Assembly: GCA_004143605.1 (NCBI GenBank) | Contig: AWVY01000062.1 | Coordinates: forward strand, 27,815 to 91,814 | From: Desulforamulus aquiferis | Lineage (GTDB): Bacteria; Bacillota; Desulfotomaculia; Desulfotomaculales; Desulfotomaculaceae | Direction of reading: 5' to 3' | DNA: 64,000 bases | Shown: piece after piece, positions 45,648-58,472 of the stretch | Layout: each line of letters starts with the position of its first letter | How positions within the stretch are numbered: the first letter of the stretch is position 1 | Position numbers and translations under genes: made by a program | Notes under the pieces: generated by a model | The model's database searches: none | What the model was told of the DNA's origin: nothing | The model's input: only the letters and a program-made list of their open reading frames with translations

Positions 45648-46759
45648 ATGACCAAGCCAAGTACTCAAGCAAATAATTCGGTGGATAATTCAAAGAAAAA
45701 ATCCCTATCCAAGGGAGTACGTATGGCTCTTTTGGCATTGGTGGTAATCGCCTTAGCCGTATTTTGTATTCGCTGGTATATTCAGCTGAAAACTACTGTG
45801 TCAACGGATAATGCAAAAGTGTCTGCAGATCTAGTTAGCATCAGTGCGGAGGTTTCCGGTAGGCTTACCCATGTCTATGCTCAGGAGGGAAACACTGTGG
45901 AAACAGGGCAGGTGTTAGCCCAGTTGGAGGATACCCAATATCTTATTAATACCTCCCAGGCAGAGGCAGCATGGGAGCTTAGCAAAATAGCCGTTACCAA
46001 GCTGGCCAATGATATTACCTCTGCCCAGTTGGCAGTTACCAAAGCAGAAAGTGCATTATCTGCAGCCATAGCACAGGCTGATATTAGTAAGCTAGCTATG
46101 GAAGATGCCAAGCGCGTATTGGACAATAACACTGCTTTATACGAGCAGGGAGCGGTTCCTAAGGAAACCTTGGACAGCTATACAATTAAATACGAGACAG
46201 CGGTAAAGTCCTTGGAAGCTGCCAATGCTAATGTGAATGCTGCTCAGGATTCCGTGGCAGCTGCTCAAACCCAATTGGATACCTTAAATAAAACAGGCAG
46301 TGCACCTATGCTGCCCAGGAAAAACAAGCCAAGGCGACTTATGATAATTCTCAACTGTCTCTGTCACGTACAACCATTAAATCACCTATTAGCGGAAACG
46401 TGGTAAAGGTTGCTGCTTTAGAAGGACAAAATGTAAATTCAGGAACCTCCTTGTTTACCCTTGTAAATCCTGAACGGGTTTGGATATTAGCCAATATTGA
46501 AGAGAAAAAGGTAGCACGGATACATATAGGGGATAAGGTTAATATTGTGGTGGATGCATACCCCAATATCATTTTTGACGGACAGGTTGAAGAGATTGCC
46601 GGAGCCACCCAATCAAGTTTTTCCATATTACCGACTGAGAACGCATCGGGTAATTTCACCAAAGTAGCCCAGCGATTACCGATAAAAATAAGCGTGGTTC
46701 AGCAAGATAATAAGTTAAAGCCGGGTATGTCCGCCGTAGTGACGATTAAGACTCAATAA
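45648..46759 (+). CDS. HlyD/EmrA family efflux adaptor, one frame change
   Basis: The N-terminal anchor helix is 'RMALLALVVIALAVFCIRWYI', then 'VSTDNAKVSADLVSISAEVSGRLTHVYAQEGNTVETGQVLAQLED', the EmrA lipoyl half. A long Ala-rich coiled-coil hairpin follows. Near 46305 the frame changes and continues 'AAYAAQEKQAKATYDNSQLSLSRTTIKSPISGNVVKVAALEGQNVNSGTSLFTLV'. The second half of the lipoyl motif is therefore intact. Fused length is about 371 residues. It links the MFS pump to the outside and works with the next gene, as in EmrAB. Confidence 0.87.
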
Positions 46760-46770
46760 GTGAGGATTTA

Positions 46771-48337
46771 ATGATGAAACCGGTGAATTACAGGATAAGG
46801 TTAACTGGGCTGCCACTTCGGTGATCATAATGGGTACCTTTTTGCAAGGCCTTACCGGAAGTATCGTTAATGTTGCAATTCCAAAGCTAATGGCTGTCTT
46901 TGGTACCAATGCCAATGATATTCAATGGGTGCTTACCGCTTACATGCTGACCCAGGGTATCATAATAGCCCTGGCTGGCTATTTGGGGGACAAATATGGC
47001 TATAAGAAAACCTTTGTTGTTGCGCTAATACTATTTACGCTAGGCTCATTCCTATGTGGTGCAGCAGTTAATCTTAATATGATGATTATCAGCAGAGTCA
47101 TTCAGGGTATCGGGGCCGGGATTATCATCCTTTGGGTATGGCAATGTGTTCAGGATCAATCCCATATCCAAAATTGGCATGGTGCTTGGCGTTTGGGGTA
47201 TTGCCGGAATGGCAACTATGGCTATAGGACCATCCCTGGGTGGATATCTAATTGAGGCTGCCAATTGGCGAATGCTTTTTTACATAAATGTTCCAATTGG
47301 CCTGCTAGCTATATTTATGGGCATTACTTTATTGTCGGAAACAGAGAAAAAGACAACTTCAGCACTGGATTCTGTAGGCATTGCAACCATCTGCATTGGA
47401 TTGTTTTGTTTAATATTTGCATTAAGCAAAGGCAATCAGATGGGCTGGGGAGATCCGCTAATTGTCGCCCTGTTGTTTTTTGGAATTATAAACCTGTTTA
47501 TATTAGTAGTTCATGAACTACGATGCCCAGAGCCGGTTCTAGATATGAGGTTATTTAAAAACAAGCTTTTCACTTTGTCCACTATTATTTCTTCATTTGT
47601 TCAAGTGGCTATGATAGTGGCTGTTTACCTTTTTCCACTATTAATGCAGAATGTGCTGGGGCAGTCTGCCATGCAGACCGGACTAATTTTACTGCCCCCT
47701 GCAGTAGTTACAGCTATAATGATGCCCATCAGTGGAAAGCTGTTTGATAAATATGGTGCCCGGACTCTGGTCCTTGTCGGTATGCTAATTATGACCGTTT
47801 CATCTTACGCCATGAAGGATTTTAATGCCTTAACATCTTTTGACACCATGATGTTTTGGTTATCCATCCGGGGAATAGGAATTGGCTTAGCACTAGCACC
47901 GGCTATCAATGTGGGATGGTAGGAATTCCTAAGGAGTCTACCGGTACAGCCTCTTCCCTGGGGAATGTCATTAGGAGCGTAACAACCACATTTGGAATCG
48001 CCCTCATGACCAATCTGATGCAATCACGCAGTACCTATCACTCTGCTAATTTAGCTCAGAGTGTGGTTTTGGATAATCCCGAAGGTTTGAATATGATTTC
48101 CGTCTTTCAGGGAATAGGGTTAAATGCGGGTCTGGGGAACAAGGAGGACAGATCCTTAGTATGTCTGTACTATACAAGTATTTAGCCCAGCAATCCATGG
48201 TGATGGCTATCTCAGACTGTTTCATTATAGGTGCTGTTTTGTGTTTTATAGCATTTGTTCTAACTCTATTCTTACACGATAGGAAGAAAGAGAAAATTAG
48301 CATTAGCATTCCCAGCACAGAAATGAAAAGAGCTTAA
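46771..48337 (+). CDS. DHA2-type MFS drug transporter (EmrB/QacA-like), four frame changes
   Basis: ATG at 46771 (after TGAGGATTTA) loses frame near 46805 and goes on as 'NWAATSVIIMGTFLQGLTGSIVNVAIPKLMAVFGTNANDIQWVLTAYMLTQGIIIALAGYLGDKYGYKK', the DHA2 motif A start. Further frames run 'MVLGVWGIAGMATMAIGPSLGGYLIEAANWRMLFYINVPIGLLAI' (motif C, from about 47135), 'GMVGIPKESTGTASSLGNVIRSV' (from about 47920) and 'SVLYKYLAQQSMVMAISDCFIIG' (from about 48150) to 48337. Fourteen membrane helices are expected. It pumps hydrophobic drugs out by proton antiport and is the partner of the HlyD protein. Confidence 0.87.
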
Positions 48338-48438
48338 TGCTAAGTAAATAGAGACCTTAACTATAAAGCTGTAGCTTTGGAAATAATATGAGAAGGCATT
48401 TTATTGGGTTGATTTATAGAAGAAGGAGGGTTTTCAAA

Positions 48439-48867
48439 ATGATCGGGGTAGAAATTGACATGGTTGTTACAGACAGCTTGAAAGCATTGGAATTATACGA
48501 AAGAGTATTTGATATCGAACGTGTTGAGGTTACAGCTTTTCCCAAAGGTGAAAATGAAGTCATTTTTACATTATACGGGGTACGTTTTCACATGTTGGAT
48601 GAGAACCCGAAATTTTATTTGAAAGCACCAAAACCGGATGAACCCAAAGCGATTTGGTTTAACATCCTTGTCCCTGACATCAAGGACACATATTCAAAGG
48701 CAATCAGCTTGGGCTGTACAGAGCTGCAACCGGTGACCGAACTGCCTGATTACGGAGTTTCCAACGCTATATTTATAGATTCCTTCGGCTATCAATGGAT
48801 GCTTCATCAATTGCACAAAGAAGTAAGCTTTGAAGAACGCACACGACTTTGGGAGGAAAAAAGATAA
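48439..48867 (+). CDS. VOC/glyoxalase-fold protein (PhnB-like)
   Basis: ATG at 48439 after AGGAGGGTT; an upstream ATG at 48388 gives extra basic residues without a ribosome site. The intact 142-residue protein reads 'VEIDMVVTDSLKALELYERVFDIERVEVTAFPKGENEVIFTLYGVRFHMLDENP', then 'NILVPDIKDTYSKAISLGCTELQPVTELPDYGVSNAIFIDSFGYQWMLHQ', a paired beta-alpha-beta fold of the VOC superfamily. Several members bind drugs or metabolise them. The final 'FGYQWMLHQLHKE' includes a possible metal ligand. In this region it may belong to the resistance set, but the substrate is unknown. Confidence 0.8.
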   Translation: MIGVEIDMVVTDSLKALELYERVFDIERVEVTAFPKGENEVIFTLYGVRFHMLDENPKFYLKAPKPDEPKAIWFNILVPDIKDTYSKAISLGCTELQPVTELPDYGVSNAIFIDSFGYQWMLHQLHKEVSFEERTRLWEEKR

Positions 48868-49013
48868 TTTAAAGCCTCCCTAAAATTTGTGCTTATTAAA
48901 ATCTGAAATAGCGGGCTTTTCTATCCAGCCTTTAGCAGGGAAAATCAGGAACCATGTTGAAGAACGCTTAAAGACAAGGTATCTACCCTATGATCAAATA
49001 GGAGTAAATTAAT

Positions 49014-49516
49014 ATGAAAGAAATAAGGATAGATAAAATTAAAAGCACAAATGAATTATCCTGTTTTGTTGACATTATAAGGAAATCCTTCGCAACTGAG
49101 GCAGAAAATTTTGGCCTTAATGAAAAAATGCACCAACAAATGGAGCATTTATCAATGAAACTACCTTATTTAATATTTTCAAAGATGCAAAAACCTTTGG
49201 GGTTTATTTAGGCACAGTTCCTATTGGCTTCTTTGCATTGAAGCATGCCAAGCTTGGAACATATTATCTAGAGAAACTATGTATATTACCAAACTATAGA
49301 CATAATGGATATGGAAAAGATATTTTAAACTATTGTGAACAATATGTGTTGAAAAATAGAGGTGTTAGGATATCCATAGGAATAATCAATGAGAATAGTA
49401 TTTTGAAGGAATGGTATATAAATAATGGTTATTATGAAATAGAAATAAAGAAAATTGGTCATTTACCTTTTACCGTATGCTTAATGAACAAAGAACTAAC
49501 TTCCGAATCTGAGTGA
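49014..49516 (+). CDS. GNAT family N-acetyltransferase, one frame change
   Basis: ATG at 49014 after AGGAG gives 'MKEIRIDKIKSTNELSCFVDIIRKSFATEAENFGLNEKM'; near 49200 the frame changes to 'GTVPIGFFALKHAKLGTYYLEKLCILPNYRHNGYGKDILNYCEQYVLKNRGVRISIGIINENSILKEWYINNGY'. 'YRHNGYGKDIL' is the acetyl-CoA-binding loop (R/Q-x-x-G-x-G/A). Fused length is about 167. The acceptor is unknown; some relatives acetylate antibiotics or proteins. It is followed by the macrolide-type leader. Confidence 0.85.
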
Positions 49517-49591
49517 TTGTCATACTGAATTGACAATTAAGATAGTCAATGTTATGATCCAATATATTAAATATTAGGAGGCTCGTTATCT

Positions 49592-49618
49592 ATGTTACAC
49601 TCCATGCGTATTAAATAA
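49592..49618 (+). CDS. Macrolide-stalling leader peptide MLHSMRIK for the Msr-type gene
   Basis: ATG at 49592 after AGGAGG encodes eight residues MLHSMRIK. The last three, R-I-K, fit the +X+ ribosome-arrest motif, and the start is close to the ErmD leader (MTHSMRLR...). A terminator follows at 49628-49659. Confidence 0.78.
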   Translation: MLHSMRIK

Positions 49619-49627
49619 GCTGGTAAT

Positions 49628-49659
49628 AAAAAGCCTTATCCACGATTGTGGGCTTTTTT
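49628..49659 (+). terminator. First attenuator terminator of the Msr-type gene
   Basis: AAAAAGCC and GGCTTTTT (with CCAC/GTGG inside) form the hairpin, followed by a T-run. It lies 10 bases after the leader stop. Confidence 0.75.
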
Positions 49660-49753
49660 GAGATGCTTATTATTACGTATGTAGACATAGATCGCGATTA
49701 GGATAGCTTTTTTGTTATACCTTGTATCGCCGTGTTCTCTCTCGTAATAAATG

Positions 49754-49791
49754 CAGATCTAAGCCCGCATTGTGGACTAGATCTGTTTTTT
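49754..49791 (+). terminator. Second attenuator terminator of the Msr-type gene
   Basis: CAGATCTA and TAGATCTG pair perfectly around a 16-base loop, then six T. It lies between the leader and the ATG-rich start region at 49835. Confidence 0.85.
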
Positions 49792-49936
49792 ATTTCCAAA
49801 ATATCAGTTTTTAACATTAGAAAGGAGCTAAACTATGCGATACACGCATTGGTACTTCTTTTTATATAGTCCTTGCTTCTTAAATCGCAGGCTATCCTGC
49901 GAACAGAAAACTGCGATTTTGAAGGAGGCAACAATG

Positions 49937-51383
49937 ATGGAATTATTGATAAAAGCAAAAGATATTTATGTGGAATATATGGGCCGGGATATTTTAGACA
50001 TTGATGACTTGGAGCTTTATGGTTATGATAGGATAGGTCTTGTTGGTGGGAACGGAGTAGGAAAGAGCACGTTGATAAAATTGCTGCTAGGTAAACACCC
50101 TATAGCACATGGCAAAATTGTTCGGAAGGGCAATTTCACCTATATCCCACAGTTGGATGATGTAGCTATACAACAGGCGAAGGACTACGCTTTAATGGGC
50201 AAGCTAGGAATTGACCATTTAAAAGAAAAATATATGAGCGGTGGCGAAGAGACTCGGCTTAAAATTGCACAGGCTCTGTCTGGAGAAGTACATGGTATCT
50301 TTGCCGACGAACCGACGTGTCACCTGGATCAGAATGGCATTGACATTTTGATCAATCAGCTTAAATATTACTCTGGCGCTTTGCTTGTTATAAGTCATGA
50401 CCGTTATTTCCTTGATCAAGTTGTCGACAAGATTTGGGAGTTGAAAGAGGGAAAGATTACCGAGTATTGGGGCGGATATTCCGAATACTTGGCCCAAAAG
50501 GAAGAAGAACGACAAAACCTAGCTGTACAATATAAGCAGTTTACCGCTGAACGAGACCGTTTAGAGAAAGCAATTACCGAAAAAAAGAGTCAGGCTCGGA
50601 GTATTGACAAAAAGGCGAAGGGAGCTTCAAGAAAAAATAACTCTGAAGGCGGCGGACGACTTGGCCATCAAAAGACGATGGGCAGCAAGCAAAAGAAGCT
50701 CCATAATGCCGCTAAAAATATGGAGCATAGAATCGAATGCTTGGTGATTTGAAGCCTCCCGAAGTCATTCGTTCCGTTCGATTCCGGCAGAGTAATTCCT
50801 TGGAACTTCACAATCCGTTCCCAATCACGGGTAAAGAGATTTCTAAACAGTTTAGAGAGAAGGTCATTTTTGATAAAGCATCTTTCCAATTTCCGTTGGG
50901 TGCTAAGATTGCAGTAACAGGTGCAAATGGAGCAGGTAAAACGACACTTTTTAAAATGATATTAGATCGCGAAGATGGCATTTCCTTATCGCCTAAAGCG
51001 GAAATCGGCTACTTCGCCCAAAACGGGTATAAGTTTGACCGTAATCAAGGTGTTATGGAGTTCATGTTGGAAAACTGTGATTACCAGGCATCTGAAATTC
51101 GCGCTGTACTGGCATCTATGGGATTTTCTTCTAATGATGTACGCAAAGAGTTGTCTGTTTTAAGTGGTGGCGAAATCATTAAATTGCAGCTTGCTAAAAT
51201 GTTGCTGGGACAATATAACATTTTACTAATGGATGAGCCTAGCAATTTCTCGATCTTCCTACAGTGGAAGCACTAGAAAATTTAATGAAAAACTATGCTG
51301 GTACAATCATTTTCATATCCCATGATGTCCGTTTGTTGGAGAATGTGGCTGATTTAGTTTATGAAATTAAGGATAAAAAATAA
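49937..51383 (+). CDS. Msr-type ABC-F protein (macrolide/streptogramin protection), two frame changes
   Basis: ATG at 49937 follows GAAGGAGGCAAC; an in-frame ATG at 49835 after AAGGAG ('MRYTHWYFF') may be a second leader. ABC1 has Walker A 'GGNGVGKST', signature '[15 protein letters not shown]' and '[10 protein letters not shown]'. After a basic linker the frame changes near 50745, giving ABC2 '[14 protein letters not shown]', '[20 protein letters not shown]' and 'LLMDEPSN', and again near 51250, giving '[38 protein letters not shown]'. Sequence blocks match MsrD-type proteins closely, including 'IKAKDI.VE..GRD'. Msr proteins eject macrolides from the ribosome. The attenuator upstream implies macrolide induction. 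Confidence 0.85.
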
Positions 51384-51448
51384 TTCTGAAGGCTTAATTT
51401 GTTTTGAGATATCGTTTCTGAATGGATGATAATCAAAACACTCTCACA

Positions 51449-51485
51449 ACACCAGGGATACTGCTCAAAGTAGTATCTCTGGTGT
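51449..51485 (+). terminator. Possible terminator after the Msr-type gene
   Basis: ACACCAGGGATACT and AGTATCTCTGGTGT form a 14-bp stem (one G-T pair) with a 9-base loop; only a weak T-tract follows. Confidence 0.5.
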
Positions 51486-51636
51486 CGGTTATTACTTAGT
51501 TACAATAAACCCTTAACAAAAAAGTTGCTTTATACATTTCTAACCTATAAATAGATGGGATATAATAACATATTGACTTAGAGTTATTTCCTAGTAAGAA
51601 AGTAGATCCCCCAAAAATAGTACAGGAGAATCGACG

Positions 51637-52887
51637 ATGAAGGTATTATATTATGATTGCTTTTGCGGCATTAGTGGTGACATGAATTTAGGTGCATTGC
51701 TGGATTTAGGAGTTGATGAGGACTATTTAAGGCAGGAGATATCTAAACTAAATCTGGATACTGACTATGAGCTGCATATAAAAAAGGATAACAAAAGAGG
51801 AATAAGTGGAACCAGAGTGGATGTAGTCTGCCACCATAATCATGAACACCACCATCATAATCACCACCATAATGAAGCACAGACCTCACATAAATCACAA
51901 AATAGCCATAACAACCATGAACATAGAAATTTAAAGGATATTGAAAATATAATCATAAACAGCAACCTGAATGATAAAGTAAAAAACTTAAGCCTAGCTA
52001 TTTTTAATAGGGTGGCAGAGGCCGAGGCAAAGGTTCACGGAAAGCCTTTATATGAAGTGCATTTTCATGAGGTAGGGGCTGTTGACTCTATTATTGACAT
52101 TGTTGGAGCGGCTGTGTGCATAGAATTCCTAAAAGTAGATAAAATAATGGCCTCTTCCGTCCAAGTGGGAGGAGGTTTCGTAAAGTGTGCCCATGGAATT
52201 ATACCGGTTCCTGCTCCGGCAACCGTTGAAATTTTAAAGAATGCTCCTGTGAAATTCGGTATAGTGCCTTTTGAGACCACTACTCCTACCGGTGCAGCAA
52301 TATTGGCAGCTAACGTAGGTACCTTTACAGATCATATGACCCTTTCAATAGAAAAGGTCGGTTACGGGATAGGTCATAGAGAGCTTGAGATTCCAAACGT
52401 TTTAAGAATATATCTTGGCTACCAGGATAGAGATGAAGCTAGAGAAGAGCAATATATATTGGAGACTAATATTGATGATATGAACCCGGAACTCTACGGT
52501 TATATTGAAGAAAAGCTTTTCGCTCAAGGGGCTTTGGATGTATTTAAATCGGCAATTACTATGAAAAAGGGCCGGGCCGCCACTAAACTTAGTGTATTGG
52601 TCAAGGAGATACATGAAAAAAGCGTAGTTGATGTAATTTTTAGAGAGACGACTTCCATAGGTGTTAGAAAATACAAGGTTGAAAAAATTATGCTGCCCAG
52701 AGACTTCATAAAGATAAACACCAAATATGGAAGTGTAAATGTGAAAAACGCATATTATCAAGGCGAAAAGGTGAAGTATAAACCAGAGTTTGAGGACTGC
52801 AAAAGGATTGCTATTGAAAGAAACATCCCCATTGCCAAGGTCTACCAAGAAGTTCACAAAATTATGGAAGCTGACAATAATTGCTAA
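51637..52887 (+). CDS. larC: LarC, nickel-pincer cofactor nickel chelatase
   Basis: An intact 416-residue protein: 'MKVLYYDCFCGISGDMNLGALLDLGVD' is the LarC opening with the 'CGISGDM' block. A His-rich region ('CHHNHEHHHHNHHHNE') around residues 63-95 would hold nickel, and 'YEVHFHEVGAVDSIIDIVGAAVCIEFL' and 'TNIDDMNPELYGYIEEKLFAQGALDV' are further LarC blocks. In some species LarC is split into C1 and C2; here it is fused. LarC inserts Ni into the pincer precursor in a CTP-dependent way, giving the cofactor of lactate racemase-type enzymes. LarB follows; LarE and LarA are not in this window. Confidence 0.93.
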   Translation: MKVLYYDCFCGISGDMNLGALLDLGVDEDYLRQEISKLNLDTDYELHIKKDNKRGISGTRVDVVCHHNHEHHHHNHHHNEAQTSHKSQNSHNNHEHRNLKDIENIIINSNLNDKVKNLSLAIFNRVAEAEAKVHGKPLYEVHFHEVGAVDSIIDIVGAAVCIEFLKVDKIMASSVQVGGGFVKCAHGIIPVPAPATVEILKNAPVKFGIVPFETTTPTGAAILAANVGTFTDHMTLSIEKVGYGIGHRELEIPNVLRIYLGYQDRDEAREEQYILETNIDDMNPELYGYIEEKLFAQGALDVFKSAITMKKGRAATKLSVLVKEIHEKSVVDVIFRETTSIGVRKYKVEKIMLPRDFIKINTKYGSVNVKNAYYQGEKVKYKPEFEDCKRIAIERNIPIAKVYQEVHKIMEADNNC

Positions 52888-52939
52888 ATAATGAAACTCT
52901 GGCAATATCTCTGAGTGGAAAGAGGGAGGGAGGAAATTG

Positions 52940-53674
52940 ATGAATAAAGCCGAGATAAGAAAACTGCTGCTAGAGGTAAAGAATAATGAAATAGAAGTCG
53001 AAGCAGCCTTGGGGGTGATTGAAGACTTACCTTATAAGGAATTTGGATTTGCTAAGATTGATAATCACCGTGAATTACGGTTAGGATATCCAGAGGTTAT
53101 CTATTGTGAAGGAAAAACTGTAGAACAAGTGACAAGCATCATCCAATTCATGCTTACTAAGGATAATAATATATTAGCAACCCGAGCTAACGAAAAGATG
53201 TACGAATCAGTAAAATATATCTGTGCAGAAGCCAAATATAACCCCCTGGGAAGAACTATCACTATTCGAAAAAAAGAAGAACAGCTCACAGACAGCTATA
53301 TTGCCATTGTTGCAGCGGGAACTTCCGATATGCCGGTAGTGGAGGAAGCAGCAGAAACAGCAACCATTTTGGGCAATCGCGTGGAAAAGATAATGGATGT
53401 GGGAGTTGCAGGTATACATAGACTTTTTTCAAAAATAGACACCATACGGGGAGCAAGGGTAGTTATCGTAGTTGCAGGCATGGAAGGAGCACTTGCCAGT
53501 GTTTTAGGAGGACTTGTTGATAAACCCATTATTGCAGTTCCAACCAGTGTAGGTTATGGGGCAAACTTTGGTGGTCTTGCGGCATTGTTAACTATGCTGA
53601 ACAGTTGTGCTAGCGGTGTGAGTGTAGTTAATATTGATAATGGTTTCGGCGCAGCTATTGCGCAGCATAATTAA
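52940..53674 (+). CDS. larB: LarB, nickel-pincer cofactor carboxylase
   Basis: ATG at 52940 follows GAGGGAGGAAATTG. The C-terminal PurE-like domain reads 'VAAGTSDMPVVEEAAETATILGNRVEKIMDVGVAGIHRLFSKIDTIRGARVVIVVAGMEGALASVLGGLVDKPIIAVPTSVGYG', with the AIR carboxylase-like 'GTSDMP' and 'VPTSVGYG' motifs. LarB carboxylates nicotinic acid adenine dinucleotide and releases AMP in the first pincer step. It sits about 50 bases after larC on the same strand. A complete LarE/LarA set would be expected elsewhere. Confidence 0.93.
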   Translation: MNKAEIRKLLLEVKNNEIEVEAALGVIEDLPYKEFGFAKIDNHRELRLGYPEVIYCEGKTVEQVTSIIQFMLTKDNNILATRANEKMYESVKYICAEAKYNPLGRTITIRKKEEQLTDSYIAIVAAGTSDMPVVEEAAETATILGNRVEKIMDVGVAGIHRLFSKIDTIRGARVVIVVAGMEGALASVLGGLVDKPIIAVPTSVGYGANFGGLAALLTMLNSCASGVSVVNIDNGFGAAIAQHN

Positions 53675-53708
53675 TAAATTATAGGAAAAACGAGAATTCA
53701 ATATGCTG

Positions 53709-54233
53709 CTATTCCTGGGGACCAATACCAATTAAGAACCAATTAAATAAAGCTTCTATTGAAAAACCAATAATCGCCCCTATTCCACCACCTACTAAGC
53801 CATTAATAATCGGGTTGCCCATGAAAGTCCACCATATTGTTCCCAAGGTCATACCTACCACCAAACCAATATAAACACCCGCATTTTTTATTGAAGCCCT
53901 TTTGGTGTTTTCATCAATAGGTAAATTTGTATTATTATCTATGGCATATCTATAGGCCTGCCATATTGAGAAGCCATAAATACAGGGGTAAAAGAGTAAC
54001 CATTGAAAATCAAGAACACTGAGGGATTTACCATAATCACCGTTAAAGGCATGATAAATCCCTATATTTAGATTGGCCATAACATTAATAAGAAACTCGC
54101 TAACGAGAAATAACACAGCAGGTAAATAGTCTCTGTTATATATTTGGCCAAATCCTGGAAATAGTGTAGACCAGGCCATAGCTATCCAAGGGTTACGATA
54201 TTTTATTTGATGATTAGATAAAGTCTTATGCAT
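53709..54233 (-). CDS. TM2-like multi-pass membrane protein
   Basis: A 174-residue intact protein with five or so hydrophobic segments. The N-terminus 'KYRNPWIAMAWSTLFPGFGQIYNRDYLPAVLFLVSEFLINV' is the TM2-like pattern ('a..lS..lPG.GQ.Yng....g'). The C-terminus 'GVYIGLVVGMTLGTIWWTFMGNPIINGLVGGGIGAIIGFSIEALF' has glycine zippers. No catalytic residue is seen. It is convergent with larB and followed upstream by the AraC regulator on the same strand. Function is unknown. Confidence 0.6.
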   Translation of the reverse strand: MHKTLSNHQIKYRNPWIAMAWSTLFPGFGQIYNRDYLPAVLFLVSEFLINVMANLNIGIYHAFNGDYGKSLSVLDFQWLLFYPCIYGFSIWQAYRYAIDNNTNLPIDENTKRASIKNAGVYIGLVVGMTLGTIWWTFMGNPIINGLVGGGIGAIIGFSIEALFNWFLIGIGPQE

Positions 54234-54336
54234 GAAATTATTTTAGCCAATTTTAATCAAAGTAACCTATAAGAAATCTAAAAAATTAAACCGAAATATA
54301 TTAATAATACAGAATGGTATCGGTCATAAATTAACG

Positions 54337-55133
54337 CTATTCTTTTAATTGCTTAATATATGTTACGGGAGTAATACCATACATCTTTTTAAATTCGTGA
54401 ATCAAATGGGCCTGGTCGTAAAATCTTAATTCCTCACAAATCTCAAACACGTCCACGCCTTTACTTAACAATCTTTTTGCTTCAGCTACTCGATATTGTA
54501 GGTGGTATGCAGCAGGTGTAGTTACATATAATTTCTTAAATTTTCTTATTATAGTAAATTTATTTAATCCGGTAATTTGCTGGAGTTTATCTAAGGTTAT
54601 TACATCATTGACGTGACTTATTATATATTCATGGATTGTTTTGGCTATATCCCTTGCATTTGTAGCACTGGTTTCCGAAATATCTTTTTCTCCAAACTCT
54701 AACAATAATTCAATAAGTATGTTTTCCAACGTGTCTGGAATCTTTTCTGTTAGTAATTGTTCAATAAAGCCAATCAATTTCTGGACTTGATTCCCAGTTA
54801 ACTTTTTTGCTTGATTAAAGCTTACTAAATCGCCATAGTAAGATGGATCAACAAATAACATTACATATGCCCAGTGATTGATATCGTTTGGTGCACATCT
54901 GTGAGTCATCAGAGGTGGTATAATTATTCCATCCCCTGATCCATAAAGGATATTCCTGTCGTTTAAGGTTAATTCTGTAGATCCTTCAACTATATACCTA
55001 TAGAAAGTTCATTATGCACATGGGATTTATATGCATGGGGGATGTTTCTACACTTCTTAATCTCCACGCCTTTAATAATGCTTCTGCTAAATTCAATATA
55101 TCTGTCTTGTTCAATACTGCTCATATGTTCCAT
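54337..55133 (-). CDS. AraC family regulator, one frame change
   Basis: ATG at 55133 starts 'MEHMSSIEQDRYIEFSRSIIKGVEIKKCRNIPHAYKSHVHNELSIG'; an extra two-base change near 55000 moves on to 'VEGSTELTLNDRNILYGSGDGIIIPPLMTHRC', the cupin sensing half. The C-terminal 'LDKLQQITGLNKFTIIRKFKKLYVTTPAAYHLQYRVAEAKRLLSKGVDVFEICEELRFYDQAHLIHEFKKMYGITPVTYIKQ' is the double HTH. Fused length is about 265. It may regulate the divergent rph gene at 55433 or a distant target. Confidence 0.85.
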
Positions 55134-55420
55134 GTCTGATGTATTCAAATTTAATGCACTTTCCTTCCGAATTCATTGTCTCAAATGAAAGAGCATGATA
55201 TTTTTGGGTAAAATGAAATGATTAATTGAAAAAAAGTTAATTATAACTATATCCATGGTAGGGCTAACAAGGTAGCTGCTTTCGAAGGCTGAACCGGGGT
55301 ATCGAAAAAATTGAACCCTTCCTAGTTTAATTATAGCAGATAAAAAATGGTCAATATAGACTATTCATTCTCATTTACTACTGCTAAAATGCAATAGAAC
55401 TTATATACCAAGATGGTTAG

Positions 55421-58040
<2,620 letters not shown>

Positions 58041-58472
58041 TTGCTGAATACATCCAGCTTTAATTAGCAGCACCGCTCAGTTATGCTTTATGTATGAGCC
58101 AAGGGGCATGTCTATACTCTCTTGACTGTCGTGACCCAAAAGACATAATGTACGAAGATAAACAGGCTTACTGAACCTGCACATTAGTGTGGGTTTTTTG
58201 CATTATATACATCCTATATGTGCACCGGAAAATACTTCGTCGCATTTTCTTTGCTTTCGACACATTTCTCAATCTTTCTCTAATTTTGAATGATAAAATA
58301 TTTTAACTACAAAATTTTTATGACTTTTTTAGTCAATGGCAATAGTCATAGGGGAGTGCCATTGTGTCTATAATTGGCAGTTCTTGAAGTTTAACATCAT
58401 GGCTAATAATAGAATTTTTTTAAACGTTAAAATAATATAGTGCTTTGTATGGGTAACGAGGGAGGAATGAAT
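58041..58472. other. Noncoding stretch between rph and the STAND system
   Basis: No gene is supported. A weak terminator hairpin (CACATTAGTGTG then TTTTTT) lies near 58186-58203. The base composition becomes clearly more AT-rich toward the right, marking the border of the inserted defence region. Confidence 0.5.
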
